A DNA stretch of 64,000 bases from Aurelia coerulea (Eukaryota > Cnidaria > Scyphozoa > Semaeostomeae > Ulmaridae): NCBI GenBank assembly GCA_039566865.1, contig CM076944.1:10810501-10874500 (forward strand), read 5' to 3'. Position numbers and translations under genes: made by a program. The notes beneath the pieces were generated by a model, which worked only from the letters and a program-made list of their open reading frames with translations, was not told the DNA's origin and ran no database searches. Position 1 is the stretch's first letter; every line of letters begins with the position of its first letter. Below are positions 1 through 11,877 of this stretch, piece after piece.

Positions 1-598
1 TGGGGTCTATTAATTAAAATTCAACCCTGTTTCAGCATCTTCACAAGTGAACATCTTGAAAATATTTGCATTTTGATAAAGATTACAATATGATCATCAA
101 GTCTGGAACTCTGTAAAAATCCTCTTTTTTGCCTTGTAGGCCTAGGGCCTAACTAATACTTGATTCAGGCAATGAATGCTGAGCTTCCATGATTACCTAG
201 ACCTTGCACCTTAGGTAAATACATTGATTTGTCATTTGTGTCTTGCCCTTCTCTTGTGTGTGAACTGTGGTGTGGGGGTTAGGCCTCATCATAACATTTG
301 GGCCTAGCCCTTTTTGATGGGCCTAAGTTGTCACATGTCTTCAGCTGGTTTCTTAGCGATCTTCCTTGTTGAAACCCTCTTTTCCTTGCAGCATTGGGAA
401 CACCAAGACTGGTTTTCTTGATAAACTCGTTCTTCCTCTTTCCTGAACAACATCAGTTTCTCAAAATTGCACTTCGGTTGTAACTTCAGAAGTTTTTTGA
501 GTTTTCGGCTGTTTTTAAAACCTCATTTAGCGGTACTACTTCTCAAAACGAGGCTAATCACAGGTAAACCAACTTTAAAAGCTAATCGACCCTATGCC

Positions 599-682
599 AT
601 GAGTGCAGGGGGCCTTGGTATCGCAATTTTCAATATTTTTATCGTTGCTAAGGGCGTTGCTATCTTAAATGAATGGACTCAG
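599..682 (+). CDS. possible short 5' coding exon, product unknown
   Basis: An ATG at 599 opens 28 codons that end exactly at a good splice donor (ACTCAG then GTAAGA, boundary after 682). The frame is also open upstream to 467, so the true start could be earlier or the piece could be an internal exon. The peptide has one hydrophobic stretch (about residues 3-22) followed by a polar end, like a small membrane protein. It faintly recalls the start of YOS1/IER3IP1-type secretory-pathway proteins (hydrophobic helix then an A-I/V-L-x-E motif), but this is too short to claim. No downstream exon was recognised. It may be chance. Confidence 0.2.
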
Positions 683-719
683 GTAAGACACGTGAATTAA
701 TGATAATGAAAATAATAAT

Positions 720-1405
720 AATAGAACCATATTTATACAAGAAAACTTGTTCAGCAAAATGAGTTTGCTGCTCTCAACCAAGGACCTGTTAACCTACTGT
801 ACTTAAAATAAATGGTTCGCAACAGATATAGTTTAAAAGTTATTTACAACGATAAAGTTCAAAGAAAATGCTAAAGTCAAATTGAAAATCCTTGGAGTAA
901 CCCTTGAACTTTAAAATTGATGTTTAACTAAATAGTAATTAAAAATAGAAAAGATGATATCCCCATCTGATTGGACCTCGCTTTCAGAACGCCAGCTCAT
1001 TGGACCGATAAAGATAGTTGTGGAACAAGATTAATTCAAGCGCGTCGATTCCCTTCAAAGCCGGATCTCCACCAGGCTCAAAAATATCACGGCCGCAGTG
1101 GCGCCGCCAGGATTTTTTATTGGGGGGTGAAACACAAAGGGGTCAATGGGGGAATTTTCCAGGACCACGCCCTCTACTTTGGCTGTAAATGTGACCAACG
1201 CCCCTTTTATAGGTTGACATAAAGATAAATGACACTGTTGAAATAACACAAGTAGGGTACCAAAATTTGAAATTGACGTCTTTCCGGCCACCGAACGGCC
1301 AACTTCGTATTTCCAAAGATTTCCGCGACCAATCTAATACACCACTCCGTAATGGAATTGTCGGAGGGCTGTCAAGTTCTCTCAGATTCAGAAATCTGAA
1401 GTATA
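720..1405. other. no gene seen
   Basis: Low-complexity AT-rich DNA with a short G-rich patch near 1120-1200. A stretch at about 1160-1210 (the words CACGCCCTCTACTTTGGCT) loosely resembles 2735-2760, which suggests an old dispersed repeat. The short frames here overlap on both strands and show no recognisable domain. Confidence 0.5.
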
Positions 1406-2208
1406 CCGGGTGACCCAAAAAAAAGTGACCCAACGCAATCTTTCATAGAAAGAACAGTAAGTGGCTGATTGAAATACTCCAAACGTTGTTATGTCGCTAA
1501 AGGACTAGCCTACATTATGAGTATTTTTCGCAATTTTTTTCGACATGGTAAATTTCCCGAATTAAGGATTTTGAGAAAAAGGACATGCTTGAAATCTTCA
1601 AAAAGTCGTCCAAAACAGGGGATCGATTTGTAGCCTTTTCATATCTTCAAAGTAACGAGGAGCATGTTTCATTTCAGCATGAGAATTGGCAACTCAATCG
1701 GATGTCGTCAGAGCAAGTTTATAGTCCCTAGATACCTAAATATTCTTGTCTCAAGGGACAAGGATACTCCTGCTTTTCTGTAAGCAATTCTTGAACATTT
1801 CGACTTGCGTGGTAATTGAATTTCTTTGAAATTCCACAAGTTTACAAAGAACATTTTATGCTCAGCTCCAAATGTTTAGGTACCTAGGGACCATAAACTT
1901 GATCTGGAAACTTTAACTGAGTTGCCTATTCCCAGGTTGAAATGAAACACCTTCCTCATTGTTTTGAAGATCTGAAATGGTTTTTAATCGATCCCCTGTT
2001 TTTGATGACTTTTCGTGGATTTCAAGCTTGCCCGTTTTCCCAAAATCTTTGATTTGGGAAATTAATATTGCCGAAAAGAATTCCAAAAAATACTCATAAT
2101 GTAGACCAGTCTTTTAGCGACAGAACAACGTTTGAAGTATTTCAAATAGCCGCGTACTAATTTTTCTAAAGCAGATTGCGTTGGGTCACTTTTTTCTGGG
2201 TCACCCGG
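1406..2208. mobile_element. foldback MITE with CCGGGTGACCC ends and TA target duplication
   Basis: The ends are inverted copies (CCGGGTGACCC followed by an A-run and GTGACCCAACGCAATC). TA lies immediately outside both ends, at 1404-1405 and 2209-2210. The inverted similarity runs inward for roughly 300 bp per arm, including the ATCGATCCCCTGTTTT and CTCATAATGTAG words on opposite strands, so the single strand can fold into a long imperfect hairpin. There is no coding capacity. The TA duplication and CCNGGGTG-type end suit a non-autonomous Tc1/mariner-like element. The arms have diverged by point changes and small indels, so the copy is not recent. Confidence 0.8.
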
Positions 2209-2255
2209 TATGGTTTGTGAAAAAGAGGGCATCGGGCTCAGCAGAAACTTTAAAG

Positions 2256-2543
2256 TTGCCTGGCATCAAAATGAAAATCTTGACAATTCTGTTATAGTTC
2301 GTCTCGGAAATTTTTCAAAAAGCCATCATATTACATTGGCTTAGAACGACTCTCCCAGTAACTTTCCATCATTTCTCCGAAAGATCCTTACCCGACACTT
2401 TCCCCATTCCCAACTACTTTCTCCTAATTTGCTATGTGAAAAAACCCCTAGACTTAGATTTGGGAGGGTACATAGAATGGTGGTCTAGGGGCTTCACCAC
2501 CAGAGAAAATTCTGAGTCAGTGCCTGACAGATCGTCGGAAAAT
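2256..2543 (+). repeat. direct duplication, copy 1
   Basis: About 288 bp, from TTGCCTGGC to CAGATCGTCGGAAAATG, is repeated in the same orientation at 3024-3313 with scattered substitutions and small indels. Shared words include TTGGCTTAGAACGACTCTCC and CCATTCCCAACTACTTTCTC. The copies are ~770 bp apart. This is either a tandem duplication that has decayed or two neighbouring copies of one dispersed repeat. Confidence 0.75.
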
Positions 2544-3023
2544 GGGGCCTAGTTTGTAGCCCCCTTGTATAATAAGCGCAATCGAAAAAAGTTTTAAATT
2601 TTTTATTATTCTTATCATTGCGGATCTCGTTTTCATAATTATCGTGATTCTATTCTTATCGAGTATCTATGAAATCTTGACTAAGTTCTCAAACTCATAG
2701 GACTCACGTCAAATTCGCAGCCGGATGAGCGGGAAACACGTCCTTTACTTTGGCTTAAAACGCTTCTCCCGATCACATGTTAGCTGGTGGTGAAATAGAA
2801 TTGTTGATCATTTCGTAACAATTGTTTAAATTAGCATCCCTAGGAAAATATTTTTGTAACAATATGATATTCTTTGGTTTAGAATGCATTCCATCTTTAC
2901 CAGTGGTCAATTGAAAACTTTCACAATTTGGTAACAGTTTTTTAGGAATCCCCACCAAAGGAACATTTTTGCGCAAACACGCTGCACTTTTAACTTGCCT
3001 GAGAACGATTCCCGCAATCCAAA

Positions 3024-3313
3024 TTGCCTGGCCTCAAATCAAAATCTTGTCAATTCTGTGATAGTTTGTCTCGGAAATTTTTCGAAAAGCCAACCTATAC
3101 ATTGGCTTAGAACGACTCTCCAAGTCACTTTTCATCGTCTCCGAAAGATCCTTACCCTACATTACCCCCATTCCCAACTACTTTCTCTTCATTTGCTGTT
3201 TGAAAAAAAAAACTCTTGACTTAGATCTCGGAGGGTACAGGACGGTGGTCTAGGGGTTTTTTCACCACAAGAAAAAAATTCCGAGTCAGTGCCCTACAGA
3301 TCGTCGGAAAATG
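3024..3313 (+). repeat. direct duplication, copy 2
   Basis: Partner of 2256-2543. It keeps the GGTGGTCTAGGGG and GAGTCAGTGCC words of copy 1. Short frames in it differ between the two copies, so coding is unlikely. Confidence 0.75.
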
Positions 3314-4749
3314 CAATTAAGACAGCAAGATTGTACAAACATGTACTCACATTATAATTGCCAAAATTATCGGCCTTACCCCCCCCCCAATAATTTTACA
3401 CCGGAATTAGAGGAATCAGAAAAGTGGTCCTGGGGAACATTGGAGGGGCGACCGCCCCCCTTGCCCCCCTCCCGGCGCTTCTGCACGGCCGGTGATTTTT
3501 CATGCAATAATTTTACGTGGCGGAAGGCAAAACGTGATCTCTACATGCTCTCTGTCTGCTTTGTTGTGTTGCATCAGATAGTAAACGTTTTTATTGGTTA
3601 TTTTCTTGGACAAATGTCGAGCCATGAAAACTAGAAGGTACTGTATTCTTAAGTCAGATCTTATAGGCTACCTTTTTATTTAGCATACGATTCGAAGAGA
3701 GAGCTTCCCGAAACTAAAAACTGTACTTGTTCGCTATAATTCCACAATCTGGCGAGACCCCGGTTCATACATATCTGCCAACATCGAATGTCAAGGCTGA
3801 GCTGCTTATGTGTATACGTTGTGAGTCAGAAAAATGAATCCACTGCCTGACAAATGAGGGTTAGACTTGTTTAACCTGAGTTAATGACGTCAAAAGTAGT
3901 TGTTTATATTAGCCAATCATGGGATCCCTAGGGATTGTGGGATTTTTAGAGAATAGGTGTGGCATCCATTTCCGTGTGCACTCCTCAGGTCGCTCGACAG
4001 CGAGAACAAGGAAGATCTACATACTGGAATTTCATCGCCCACCCTCCCGCACCATTTATTTTGTTTATGTTTTTATAGTTACTTCGTCTTTTTTCTCTTT
4101 CCTTGACTAAATCTTCCTTCCTCCTGGCGGTTCTTTCTTCCATCCGCGAGGCAGGTGTATTGCTCCCGCCGGAAATTTGATTTCCCTGAGCCAATCACCA
4201 AAGTTAAAGGTTAGCATTGTTCAGGAAAGTCGGGCAACCCACAATGGCCCATTCCCTGGAAAGGGTCGGATCTTTTTAGGTCATTAAAACATTTTGCTGC
4301 AAATCTATCAAATTGATTTGAAACATTACAACTCCGTTGTTGGACTTAATTTTGGAACATATTCGTAATTTACAATGCATGATCTTAATCTAGAAATTTT
4401 GAAAATTTACTTTCCAATTGGTGTTGGCTAAAGTGAATGGAGCAATTTAACAAAATTTTCATTCATCAAAACTGGTCAACATTAGATAAACAAGGAAAGA
4501 CTATGTTTCAATGATAAGATGCAACTGATAGTAAAAATAAATTATTTAAGATTCAAAATTTGTAAGAAGCAGATAAAAAACAATAATGGCCAATATCTGT
4601 TGCTTTGGTTTGGTAGTAAACTTTATATCTGAGTACAAAGAAAGTTATTTTTGTGCCCTCTTGCGCAAGATATGTCCTTGATGACTAAACGATGAGTCAT
4701 GAGCCTTGCCGATAACTATATAAAATTGATAAAGATTTGTCAAAATTTT
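3314..4749. other. no gene seen; one MITE terminus fragment
   Basis: A C/G-rich patch lies near 3380-3490. At about 3822-3848 there is a GTGAGTCAGAAAAATGAATC word matching the end of the GTGAGTCAG-type MITEs elsewhere in the window, but no partner end is visible. A TGACGTCA palindrome lies near 3887. Nothing else is supported. Confidence 0.4.
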
Positions 4750-4830
4750 GAACTTTCATTTACGTTTCGCTTTGGTTTCATCAGAACTCTGAGTTCTGGT
4801 GAAGCGAAAGTGAAGCGTAAATGAAAGTTC
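4750..4830. repeat. short imperfect hairpin, ribozyme-like words on the minus strand
   Basis: Two ~39-base arms starting GAACTTTCATTTACG and ending in its complement flank a centre near CTCTGAG. On the minus strand the left arm reads CTGATGA, nine bases, then GAAACGT, which is the order of the conserved core words of hammerhead ribozymes. The nine bases between them form only a poor stem as they stand, so any ribozyme would be decayed. Confidence 0.5.
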
Positions 4831-4879
4831 TACATTTTTGGGAAATCTTTGATGACTAAAAATACTCGCAAAAACTACG

Positions 4880-5908
4880 GGGTGTCCTATGGTGCCCTAT
4901 TTGTGTGGCTGCTGTGGAGGAGCTCTTTGTTCTATGGCTTTGTTCTTGACGCAGTTGCATAGGATAGGGTTCCACTTATTGTTTGAGACCTGGATTTATC
5001 CAATCAGCAAATGTTTGTTAGACAATACAGGGTGTCCCAAAAAAAGTGTGCCCCGTTTGTCTGAAGATTGCGACAGAACGGCAAGAGATTCTCGCCAAAC
5101 TTTTGCATTATGGTGCTCTTCAGATGTTCAGTTAAAGTTTGCTACCATCCCCATGAAAATCCGTTGAAAAAGGATGGAGCTTTGACCTTTAGGAGACCAA
5201 ATTTGCCCGATCACTGAAACCAGCGGTCGGCCATTTTGTCTTACTATTTTGCAGTGATAAATAGCTGAATGGATTGGAAATGAAACAACAGCCTCCAATG
5301 TCATAGCTTTCATTAAAATGCCAATAATCCTCAGAGAGTTCCATTATTTCTTACCTTACAAAAAATATTTTTTACCTCACGTGAAGATACTTATCACTGC
5401 AAAATAGCAAGACAAAATGGCCGACCGCTGGTATCAGTCATCAGGCAAATTTGGTCTTCTGAAGGTCATAGCTCCATCATTTTCCAACGGATTTTTACAG
5501 GAATGGTTGCAAACTTTAATTGAATATCTGGAGAGCAACATCATGCAAAAGTTTGGCAAGAATCTTTTGCCGTTTTGTCGCAATCGTCAGGCAAACAGGG
5601 CACACATTTTTTGGGACACCCGTTACAATAAACCCACTTTTAAACTGTAGAAAAAGCTCCAACACAGCAATAGAACCCTTCCATGCAGTATCTATCTGAT
5701 TTTTGCATTTGTAGACAACAAAGAAAGTGCTGTTTTTGAAGCAATCACGTTCTCAACTTTAACATGTCATAAATCAGCAAACATTTGTCCAATTGGCTAA
5801 AAAATGGTCACAAATTCGAAGCCTGCATCAACTGCATCAAGGACGGGATAATGGAACGTACAATTCCTCTACAACAGCCATGCAAATGAACCATAGCCTC
5901 ATTACATA
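4880..5908. mobile_element. old decayed foldback element hosting a younger one
   Basis: The sequence at 4890-5025 and the reverse complement of about 5760-5905 align loosely. Shared words include CTATGGT, GGCTG(C/T)TGT(G/A)GAGGA, CTTGA(C/T)GCAGTTG and CAAATGTTTG. These are the outer arms of an older hairpin element with a GGGTGTCCTATGG-type end. The younger TA-flanked element at 5028-5623 sits inside it. Outer boundaries are approximate. Confidence 0.5.
5028..5623. mobile_element. GGGTGTCCC foldback MITE, copy 1
   Basis: The ends are CAGGGTGTCCCAAAAAA and its near complement, with TA at 5026-5027 and 5624-5625. The arms are about 240-250 bp each and pair across a ~100-bp centre. The word GGCCGACCGCTGG occurs once per arm in opposite orientation. 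A second copy with the same arms lies at 36751-37349, so this is a genuine family. There is no transposase; TA duplications suit a Tc1/mariner-type source. Confidence 0.88.
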
Positions 5909-7795
5909 AGGACCCTCTTGTTACGCTCATCTAATTGAGTTGAATTATTGTTGTTGTTGTCGCTGCACTGAGGCTCTCTGTTGACCGAAGCACCATCAAC
6001 AAGTCAAAGAGCACAGGGAAACGAGAGACTCATCGTCATAAGTCCAAATGAATTACACATTTTTGGCATCAGGCATCAATCAAAAGAATTTGTTGAAAAG
6101 CAGAGTCTCAGTTTTGAGAGGAATTTGAGTTCTGAGCGCCATTAACAGACTATCTGGTATTCTAGCACCTTTTTGGTTTCAAATTATTTGAAAGCATTGG
6201 TGGCAGTCTTGATGACCTGGCGTGGCTACCGTGCCTAAATGCGCGAAAACATATTATCTATGGTGAAAATGAAAAGGGAAATGAATGAACTGAAAGTATC
6301 GATTAAGGAAGCATCTGAACTCAGGAGTATCAATGTGATTTTTCGCTACGAAGTATGGTATAGTTCGTCTGAATGCAAAGAAAGTTTTAGAACCCATCAA
6401 AAAGAGGATCATCGCAACGTTTATGGAATCAAAGAAAATTGATGTTTTTCCTTCCATTATGTTTGATGGAATAAACTATTCTCGAAGTTTTTCTGATAGA
6501 TATTCACTTCAAGAGCTTTTCGAGCGTTCTATTGACACCCTGTGAAAACGTCTTGATTTGATTGACACGCATACATTATGCAGGAATATTAATGTATCTT
6601 CTCATAATTTCCCATGGGCATTGGTGGAAATGAATTAGCATGGATTGCATGTCTTCTTAGTATGGTTTCTATAGTGGCTAGCCTGTATTGTGTGGCATTT
6701 GCTTGCTTGACGTAATGAGGCAGGTGACTGTGGCTAGCGGCATCGTGTGGACTGCAGATAGCATAAGTAACGGTCAATTTTAACAATACCTTCTTAAGCG
6801 ATCTTGAAATTGTTATAAACGCAATAGAACCGAAAGCCAATTTCTTAATTGTTGAGGGATGATATCCAATTGTGGCGGATCAGTTAAACAGTCGTAGGCA
6901 ACTTTGACGGATTTAGGAAGTTTCGTGCATGAAACTGTAGGAGATTTCTTGTCCCGACAAGCCATAATTGCAAATTAAATTACAAACAAGATATTGTGTC
7001 ATTTCAATGCGTGTCTCTTATATACTTTTCAAATTCTTATTATAAGGGTTAATCATTCTTCAGTAACCTATCAAAAGGGACTTTGTCTCTTTCTCCATGA
7101 TAATCTATCCTTTAGTCCTTGAGTAGTTCACTGTTTAAAGATTTGGGTTGGTACCTCTTGTATTTCTTTGAAACAATGACACAGTGTGTCGTTTGATGCT
7201 AGGTCAGGAACAAGAGAGGCGAGGTTTAACAAGGAAGTGACACGATGACACGAACCAATTTAGACAACTAAAAATGGCTTGCCTTTAACGATTTAAGCTA
7301 AAGAGCGAAGAAAAACTATCAGAAGAGCTAAGTGAATATTAAGGATTTAAAAATAAAACAAATTGCACATGATTTGGTGACCTTTTACGCTAGGTCATAG
7401 TGCTCTGGTCACAATGGCAGCGTCCATCTGAACGTATTTCCTGAGTTGATATTAATAAAACATATTTTATCTTCAAAAGCATCAAAAATAGCCATAAATG
7501 AATGAAATTTGAAGAAATATATAACAATGATAGTTTGATCTACTGTGCCTGTTACTGATATCATATGCTTTTACAACGACATTTTGAATTGATTTTGAAA
7601 GTATGGAGGTCTTTTTACAATGAAAATGACAGTAGCATCTTCTTTATTCACTCTCATTGACAAATGAGAGAGTCTGTGCTAAAACATTACATTTCTATCG
7701 TAGCGTTCAACTTGCATGCAGCTTCGTCTAACTGGTTATAAAACTTAACTCTTCATCATGCGTTCCAGTTTTATTCTTTCTATAAAAAGTTGACC
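5909..7795. other. no gene or repeat recognised
   Basis: AT-rich intergenic or intronic DNA. Short frames occur on both strands without recognisable motifs, and I found no clear inverted or tandem repeats by eye. Confidence 0.45.
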
Positions 7796-7799
7796 ACGA

Positions 7800-8275
7800 T
7801 AACATGCACGTTTTTGCAGGAAACTACGAATTTGAACAAGTCCTTAAAATTTCTGAACGTTATCCGTTTTTGAGCACTCACGTATTCTTACGAGTTTGAC
7901 AAAGTTTGTTACGAGTTCCAAAAAATCATCATGCTTGCAAGCATCTTGAATGCGCTCACGAACATTAAATAAAAAGCAAGTTTTTGAAGCTTTCCCAGAC
8001 ATTTCTCAGGTTCCTTCTGAGTAATTACCCTGGATCAGAGTATTTTTAGTATATGGAGAAAAAAATAAAAAAAAGAGAAAAAAAAAAAAGTAATAAAAAA
8101 ATGAATTTTTTTTTCGAATACTTTAATTTTTTCAATTTTTTTCAAATACTTTAATTTTTAACAAATACTAAAAATACTCTGATCCAGGGTACTGAGTAAT
8201 ATGATACAAGAAACAAATAGAAATTTAGTAAAAATATCCCAACGATCTCCTTTATTGAAATACAATAAACAGTTG
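7800..8275. mobile_element. old CACGTATTTT-family MITE relic, interrupted
   Basis: Diverged words of the CACGTA family can be followed in order: GCACGTTTTTGCAGGAAACT, TCTTACGAG, GCTCACGAACATT, GAGTAATATGATACAAGAAAC and CTCCTTTATTGAAATA. The 166-bp element at 8026-8191 interrupts it inside the family's GAGTAATATGATAC word. The right end is missing where the hAT-like element at 8284 begins. Confidence 0.6.
8026..8191. mobile_element. 166-bp MITE with perfect 27-base TIRs and 9-bp target duplication
   Basis: Ends begin TACCCTGGATCAGAGTATTT and are perfect inverted copies for about 27 bases. The centre is A/T-rich. CTGAGTAAT occurs directly outside both ends (8017-8025 and 8192-8200), a 9-bp target duplication. 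The host repeat has a single version of that word elsewhere, which confirms the insertion boundaries. A 9-bp duplication is characteristic of Mutator-like elements. A TA-based reading one base pair inward on each side is also possible but explains the flanks less well. Confidence 0.85.
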
Positions 8276-8283
8276 CTTCATGC

Positions 8284-8790
8284 TAGCCTGCGCGCAGACT
8301 CAATATTCCGAAGAAGAAAGGGTCTGGGCAACAACGACCAAAAGCTTGCTACACAGTGCAAATCCCTTTAGGCCATTCATTTTACTCGGACTACGGATAA
8401 ATTACAGCATAGTCATAAGAGAAAACTTATTTTTCTCCCATGACAATGATAATAGCGAACGACATGTTTTTCAACACGCTGGCTAAACAACACATCGTTA
8501 ACAATCACATCTTTTCCAGTCCTTTTACGAATAAACAATTAAATGTTCAAAACAAAGCCACAATACAATCCAAAACATACAAGTGACGAGAACAAACAAC
8601 GCAATACACGACTGAAGACAAATGTGTGACAGCATATTGTGACAGCAACAAAACGACACTCCATGAATTAATCAACTCATGATTGCATAAATTATTTTCC
8701 CTGAAACTCCAGAATTGCTCGGTAGCAAGCTTTTGCTCGTTGTTGCGCAGACCCTTTCTTCTTCAGAATATTGGGTCTGCGCGCAGGCTA
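8284..8790. mobile_element. hAT-like MITE, ~68-bp TIRs, 8-bp target duplication
   Basis: Ends begin TAGCCTGCGCGCAGAC and are inverted copies over ~68 bp with a few mismatches. CTTCATGC flanks both sides (8276-8283 and 8791-8798). An 8-bp duplication with a TAG/CAG-type end is typical of hAT elements. The interior has no transposase. The right 292 bp of this element recur at 11877-12168 because the tandem duplication starts inside it. Confidence 0.85.
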
Positions 8791-11700
8791 CTTCATGCTC
8801 GTCAAGCACGCGTTGAAAACTGAATGTTCAAAACTTCAAATACTCCACAAGGTTAAAGCTCCACAAGCAAAACTGACTTGACACTCCAGGTAACCAAAGG
8901 AAAAACAGCTGAGTGCTTTGCAGACAGAGAACTCCAGTTCTAAATTTCAGATACTTTGTGGAACTTTTTTGGTTGTGTCAAATCAAATTGAAGGGTTAAG
9001 AGCATAGCCGTCAAATCTTTTCTTTTGTCAAAAGATCCCGTGGGGTTCTGACTCACGCTCTGATCAGATCGCATTTTCTCCTATGATTGACCAATCAGGT
9101 GCCGTCGTTGTGTTTACTTCCGCGTTTCGCAGCAAAACTTAGGCCATTTTCGGCCGTTATGACCACTCTCCGGAAAAAATCATTGCACGATCGGATAAAT
9201 CGAATTTCGTCAAGCTTTCAATTGGAGATGATTCTCCATGCTTTGGACCATAAGTGTTTTCGGTATGGCTTTGCGATCACTAAAAATAGCAGAATTGTGG
9301 CATTTTTAAGCTCAATGCAGTCATTCATCGGTTACAGACTCTATGATTAGCAAAAAGGAGAGTAGAAAACTGAAAACCTGAAGAAGAACTAGGGCATACA
9401 CATAACTCAGATGGATTTAATAACAAACATCCACTTTTTCTGCCGCGATCTACAGCGAGTTTCACCAGCAAATAACACAGTCAACAAAAATATGCGCGAG
9501 AACTTGAATGATCAGCTACATGCCATCGTCGAGTGAGAACAACATCCGATTCCAATGAACAGAAATATGAATAAATCAACGGTGAATAACGAATACATAA
9601 ACTTGCCATGCTGAAGATTACGGGAGAAGCTGTACGTCCACTCTGGCCCAGAAAGAACAATTTCGTGATGTCTCTTTCGATAAACCATCTATGATAAACC
9701 GTGCCACCATTCCTTTATCCAACTGCGGCTATCGTTGCCAGATGGAAACCGGCAATAACATTACCAAAACGATGTACGAATTGATCGGTCACATCCCATC
9801 TTTTATTGCAAGAAAAATGTCTATCGTCTTATGGTCTAGCAGGCTAGCAGCTTCATGAAACAGAACTGAAATGCTAGGTTTAGTGTTCTTACGAATACGA
9901 ATAACAAGAAGAAATGTACATCTTATTTTCATAACGAGTAAAAAAGATCGATCTTTTCGACATTTGAAATACTGTTTATAGAAACTCCTCATGTCAATTT
10001 CACACTTTGGGCGGATATCATAAAAAATATTTTAATTTTTAGAAGTCCTTCGTTAGAAAATCACCCCTTCACATCAATCCTATGATAGCGGACCTCTATC
10101 AATGCAACAGCATACACTTTTTCTGCAGGAAACTGCTTGAAGGAAACCGTTGCTGCCTCTTCCATAAATTAGGAAAATCTATTAGAAGCGATGAAAGGTC
10201 ATTTCAAATTTAAGGAACATTTTCAAAGTAAGTTATGAGTTGCAAAAAATGTTTTCAACCAGAAATTGCAATACCAACTCAACTATTACTAAAAAGCAAT
10301 AATTTTTGCTATTATTTCGTTTTTTAACAATTCATTGGTTCAAAATGTAGTTCTGAATGAACGTCGACAAACTGTCAGTTGGAATTTTGAAAATTTGGGA
10401 ACCTTACAAGAAACTTTTTTATTAGAATCAAGCCTAAAGTAAATATAACATTTTGGAAACTGAAACAAATAAATTTCACTTTTCGTTTGGTAACTTCTTA
10501 CATGAGATTTCGTATGTGATCTACACTGTTGTGGCATAATTTCATAATTTGCTGCACAATTTTTGTCTAAGGCACAGGAGATCCCAGAGATCCTGCACCA
10601 CCGATAGAAATTTGAGAGAACTTTTAAGAAACTCTTACGAAACATTTTGTACTCAGAAAGTGAGAATTTTGAGGAGCTTTCTTTATTGGATGAAAGTTGT
10701 AGAATCTTACAAAAATAGGGGTTTTCTTCCATGAATGGGCAATGAGTTTGCAAACTGCCCAACTTTGCTTTGATGCTACTGTGTTGCTTGACTGTGAAGG
10801 GGTGATTTTCTAACGAAGGACTTCTAAAAGATAAAATATTTTTGATGATATCCGCCCAAAATGTGAAATTGACATGAGGAGTTTCTATAAATAGTATTTC
10901 AAATGTCGAAAAGATCGATCTTTTTTATTACTCGTTATGAAAATAAGTTGTACATTTCTTCTTGTTATTCGTATTCGTAAGAACACTAAACCTAGCATTT
11001 CAGTTCTGTTTCATGAAGCTGCTAGCCTGCTAGACCATAAGACGATAGATATTTTTCTTGCAATAAAAGATGGGAAGTGACCGATCAATTCGTACATCGT
11101 TTTGGTAATGTTATTGCCGGTTTCCATCTAGCCTGCGTGCAGATAGCCGCAGTTGGATAAAGGAATGGTGGCACGGTTTATCCACAGATGGTTTATCGAA
11201 AAAGACATCACAAAATTGTTCTTTCTGGGCCAGAGTGGACGTACAGCTACTCCCGTAATCTTCAGCATATGGCAAGTTCATGTATTCGTTATTCACCGTT
11301 GATTTATTCATATTTCTGTTCATTGGAATCGGATGCTGTTCTCACTAGACGATGGCATGTAGCTGATCATTCAAGTTCTCACGCCTATTTTTGTTGACTG
11401 TGTTATTTGCTGGTGAAACTCGCTGTAGATCGCGGCAGAAAAAGTGGATGTTTGTTATTAAATCCATCTGAGGTATATGTATGCACTAGTTCTTTTTCAG
11501 GTTTTCAATTTTCTACTCTTCTTTTTGCTAATCATAGAGTCTGTAACCGATGAATGACTGCAGTGAGCTTAAAAATGCCACAATTCTGCTATTTTTAGTG
11601 ATCGCAAAGCCATACCGAAAACACTTATGGTCCAAAGCATGGAGAATCTTCTCCAATTGAAATTTTGACGAAATTCTATTTATCCGATTGTGCAATGATT

Positions 11701-11876
11701 TTTTCCGGAGAGTGGTCAAAACGGCTGAAAATGGCCTAAGTTTTGCTGTGAAACGCGGAAGTAAACACAACGACGGCATCTGATTGGTCAATCATAGGAG
11801 AAAATGCGATCTGATCAGAGCGTGAGTCAGAACCCCACGGGAGCTTTTGACAAAAGAAAAGATTTGACGGCTATGC
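8499..11876 (+). repeat. 3.38-kb tandem duplication, unit 1
   Basis: Sequence from 8499 recurs from 11877 with a constant offset of 3378 bases, for example from the word ACAATCACATCTTTTCCAGT onward. Unit 1 holds the right part of the hAT-like MITE, a ~210-bp flank, and foldback element 1 at 9001-11877. The junction falls exactly at the end of element 1, where it shares only the two bases TA with the sequence at 8499, as in microhomology joining. Confidence 0.9.
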
Positions 11877-11877
11877 T
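9001..11877. mobile_element. Mutator-like foldback element, copy 1
   Basis: Ends are AGCATAGCCGTCAAATC and its complement. The arms are roughly 1.05 kb each, paired from both ends inward to about 10070 and 10800. The left side is preceded by AGGGTTAAG (8992-9000). The same nine bases follow the matching right end of copy 2 (15243-15251), so the ancestral insertion had a 9-bp duplication, a Mutator-like hallmark. The 87-codon frame at 9087-9350 (+) mirrored at 11528-11791 (-) is simply arm sequence. I see no transposase or THAP-type zinc finger. An odd patch at about 11128-11143 resembles a hAT-MITE end (TAGCCTGCGTGCAG) and replaces the arm sequence. Confidence 0.8.

Noticed and set aside
599..682. 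Firm assignment as a YOS1/IER3IP1-type gene
   Set aside because: Only a short hydrophobic stretch and a few residues agree; no second exon was found.
1055..1433. Overlapping minus frames near 1.1-1.4 kb
   Set aside because: They extend into the foldback MITE end and show no domain.
3311..3634. 107-codon frame with a Pro-rich start
   Set aside because: It includes the duplicated repeat edge and a C tract; the composition follows the G/C patch, and no domain or splice context was seen.
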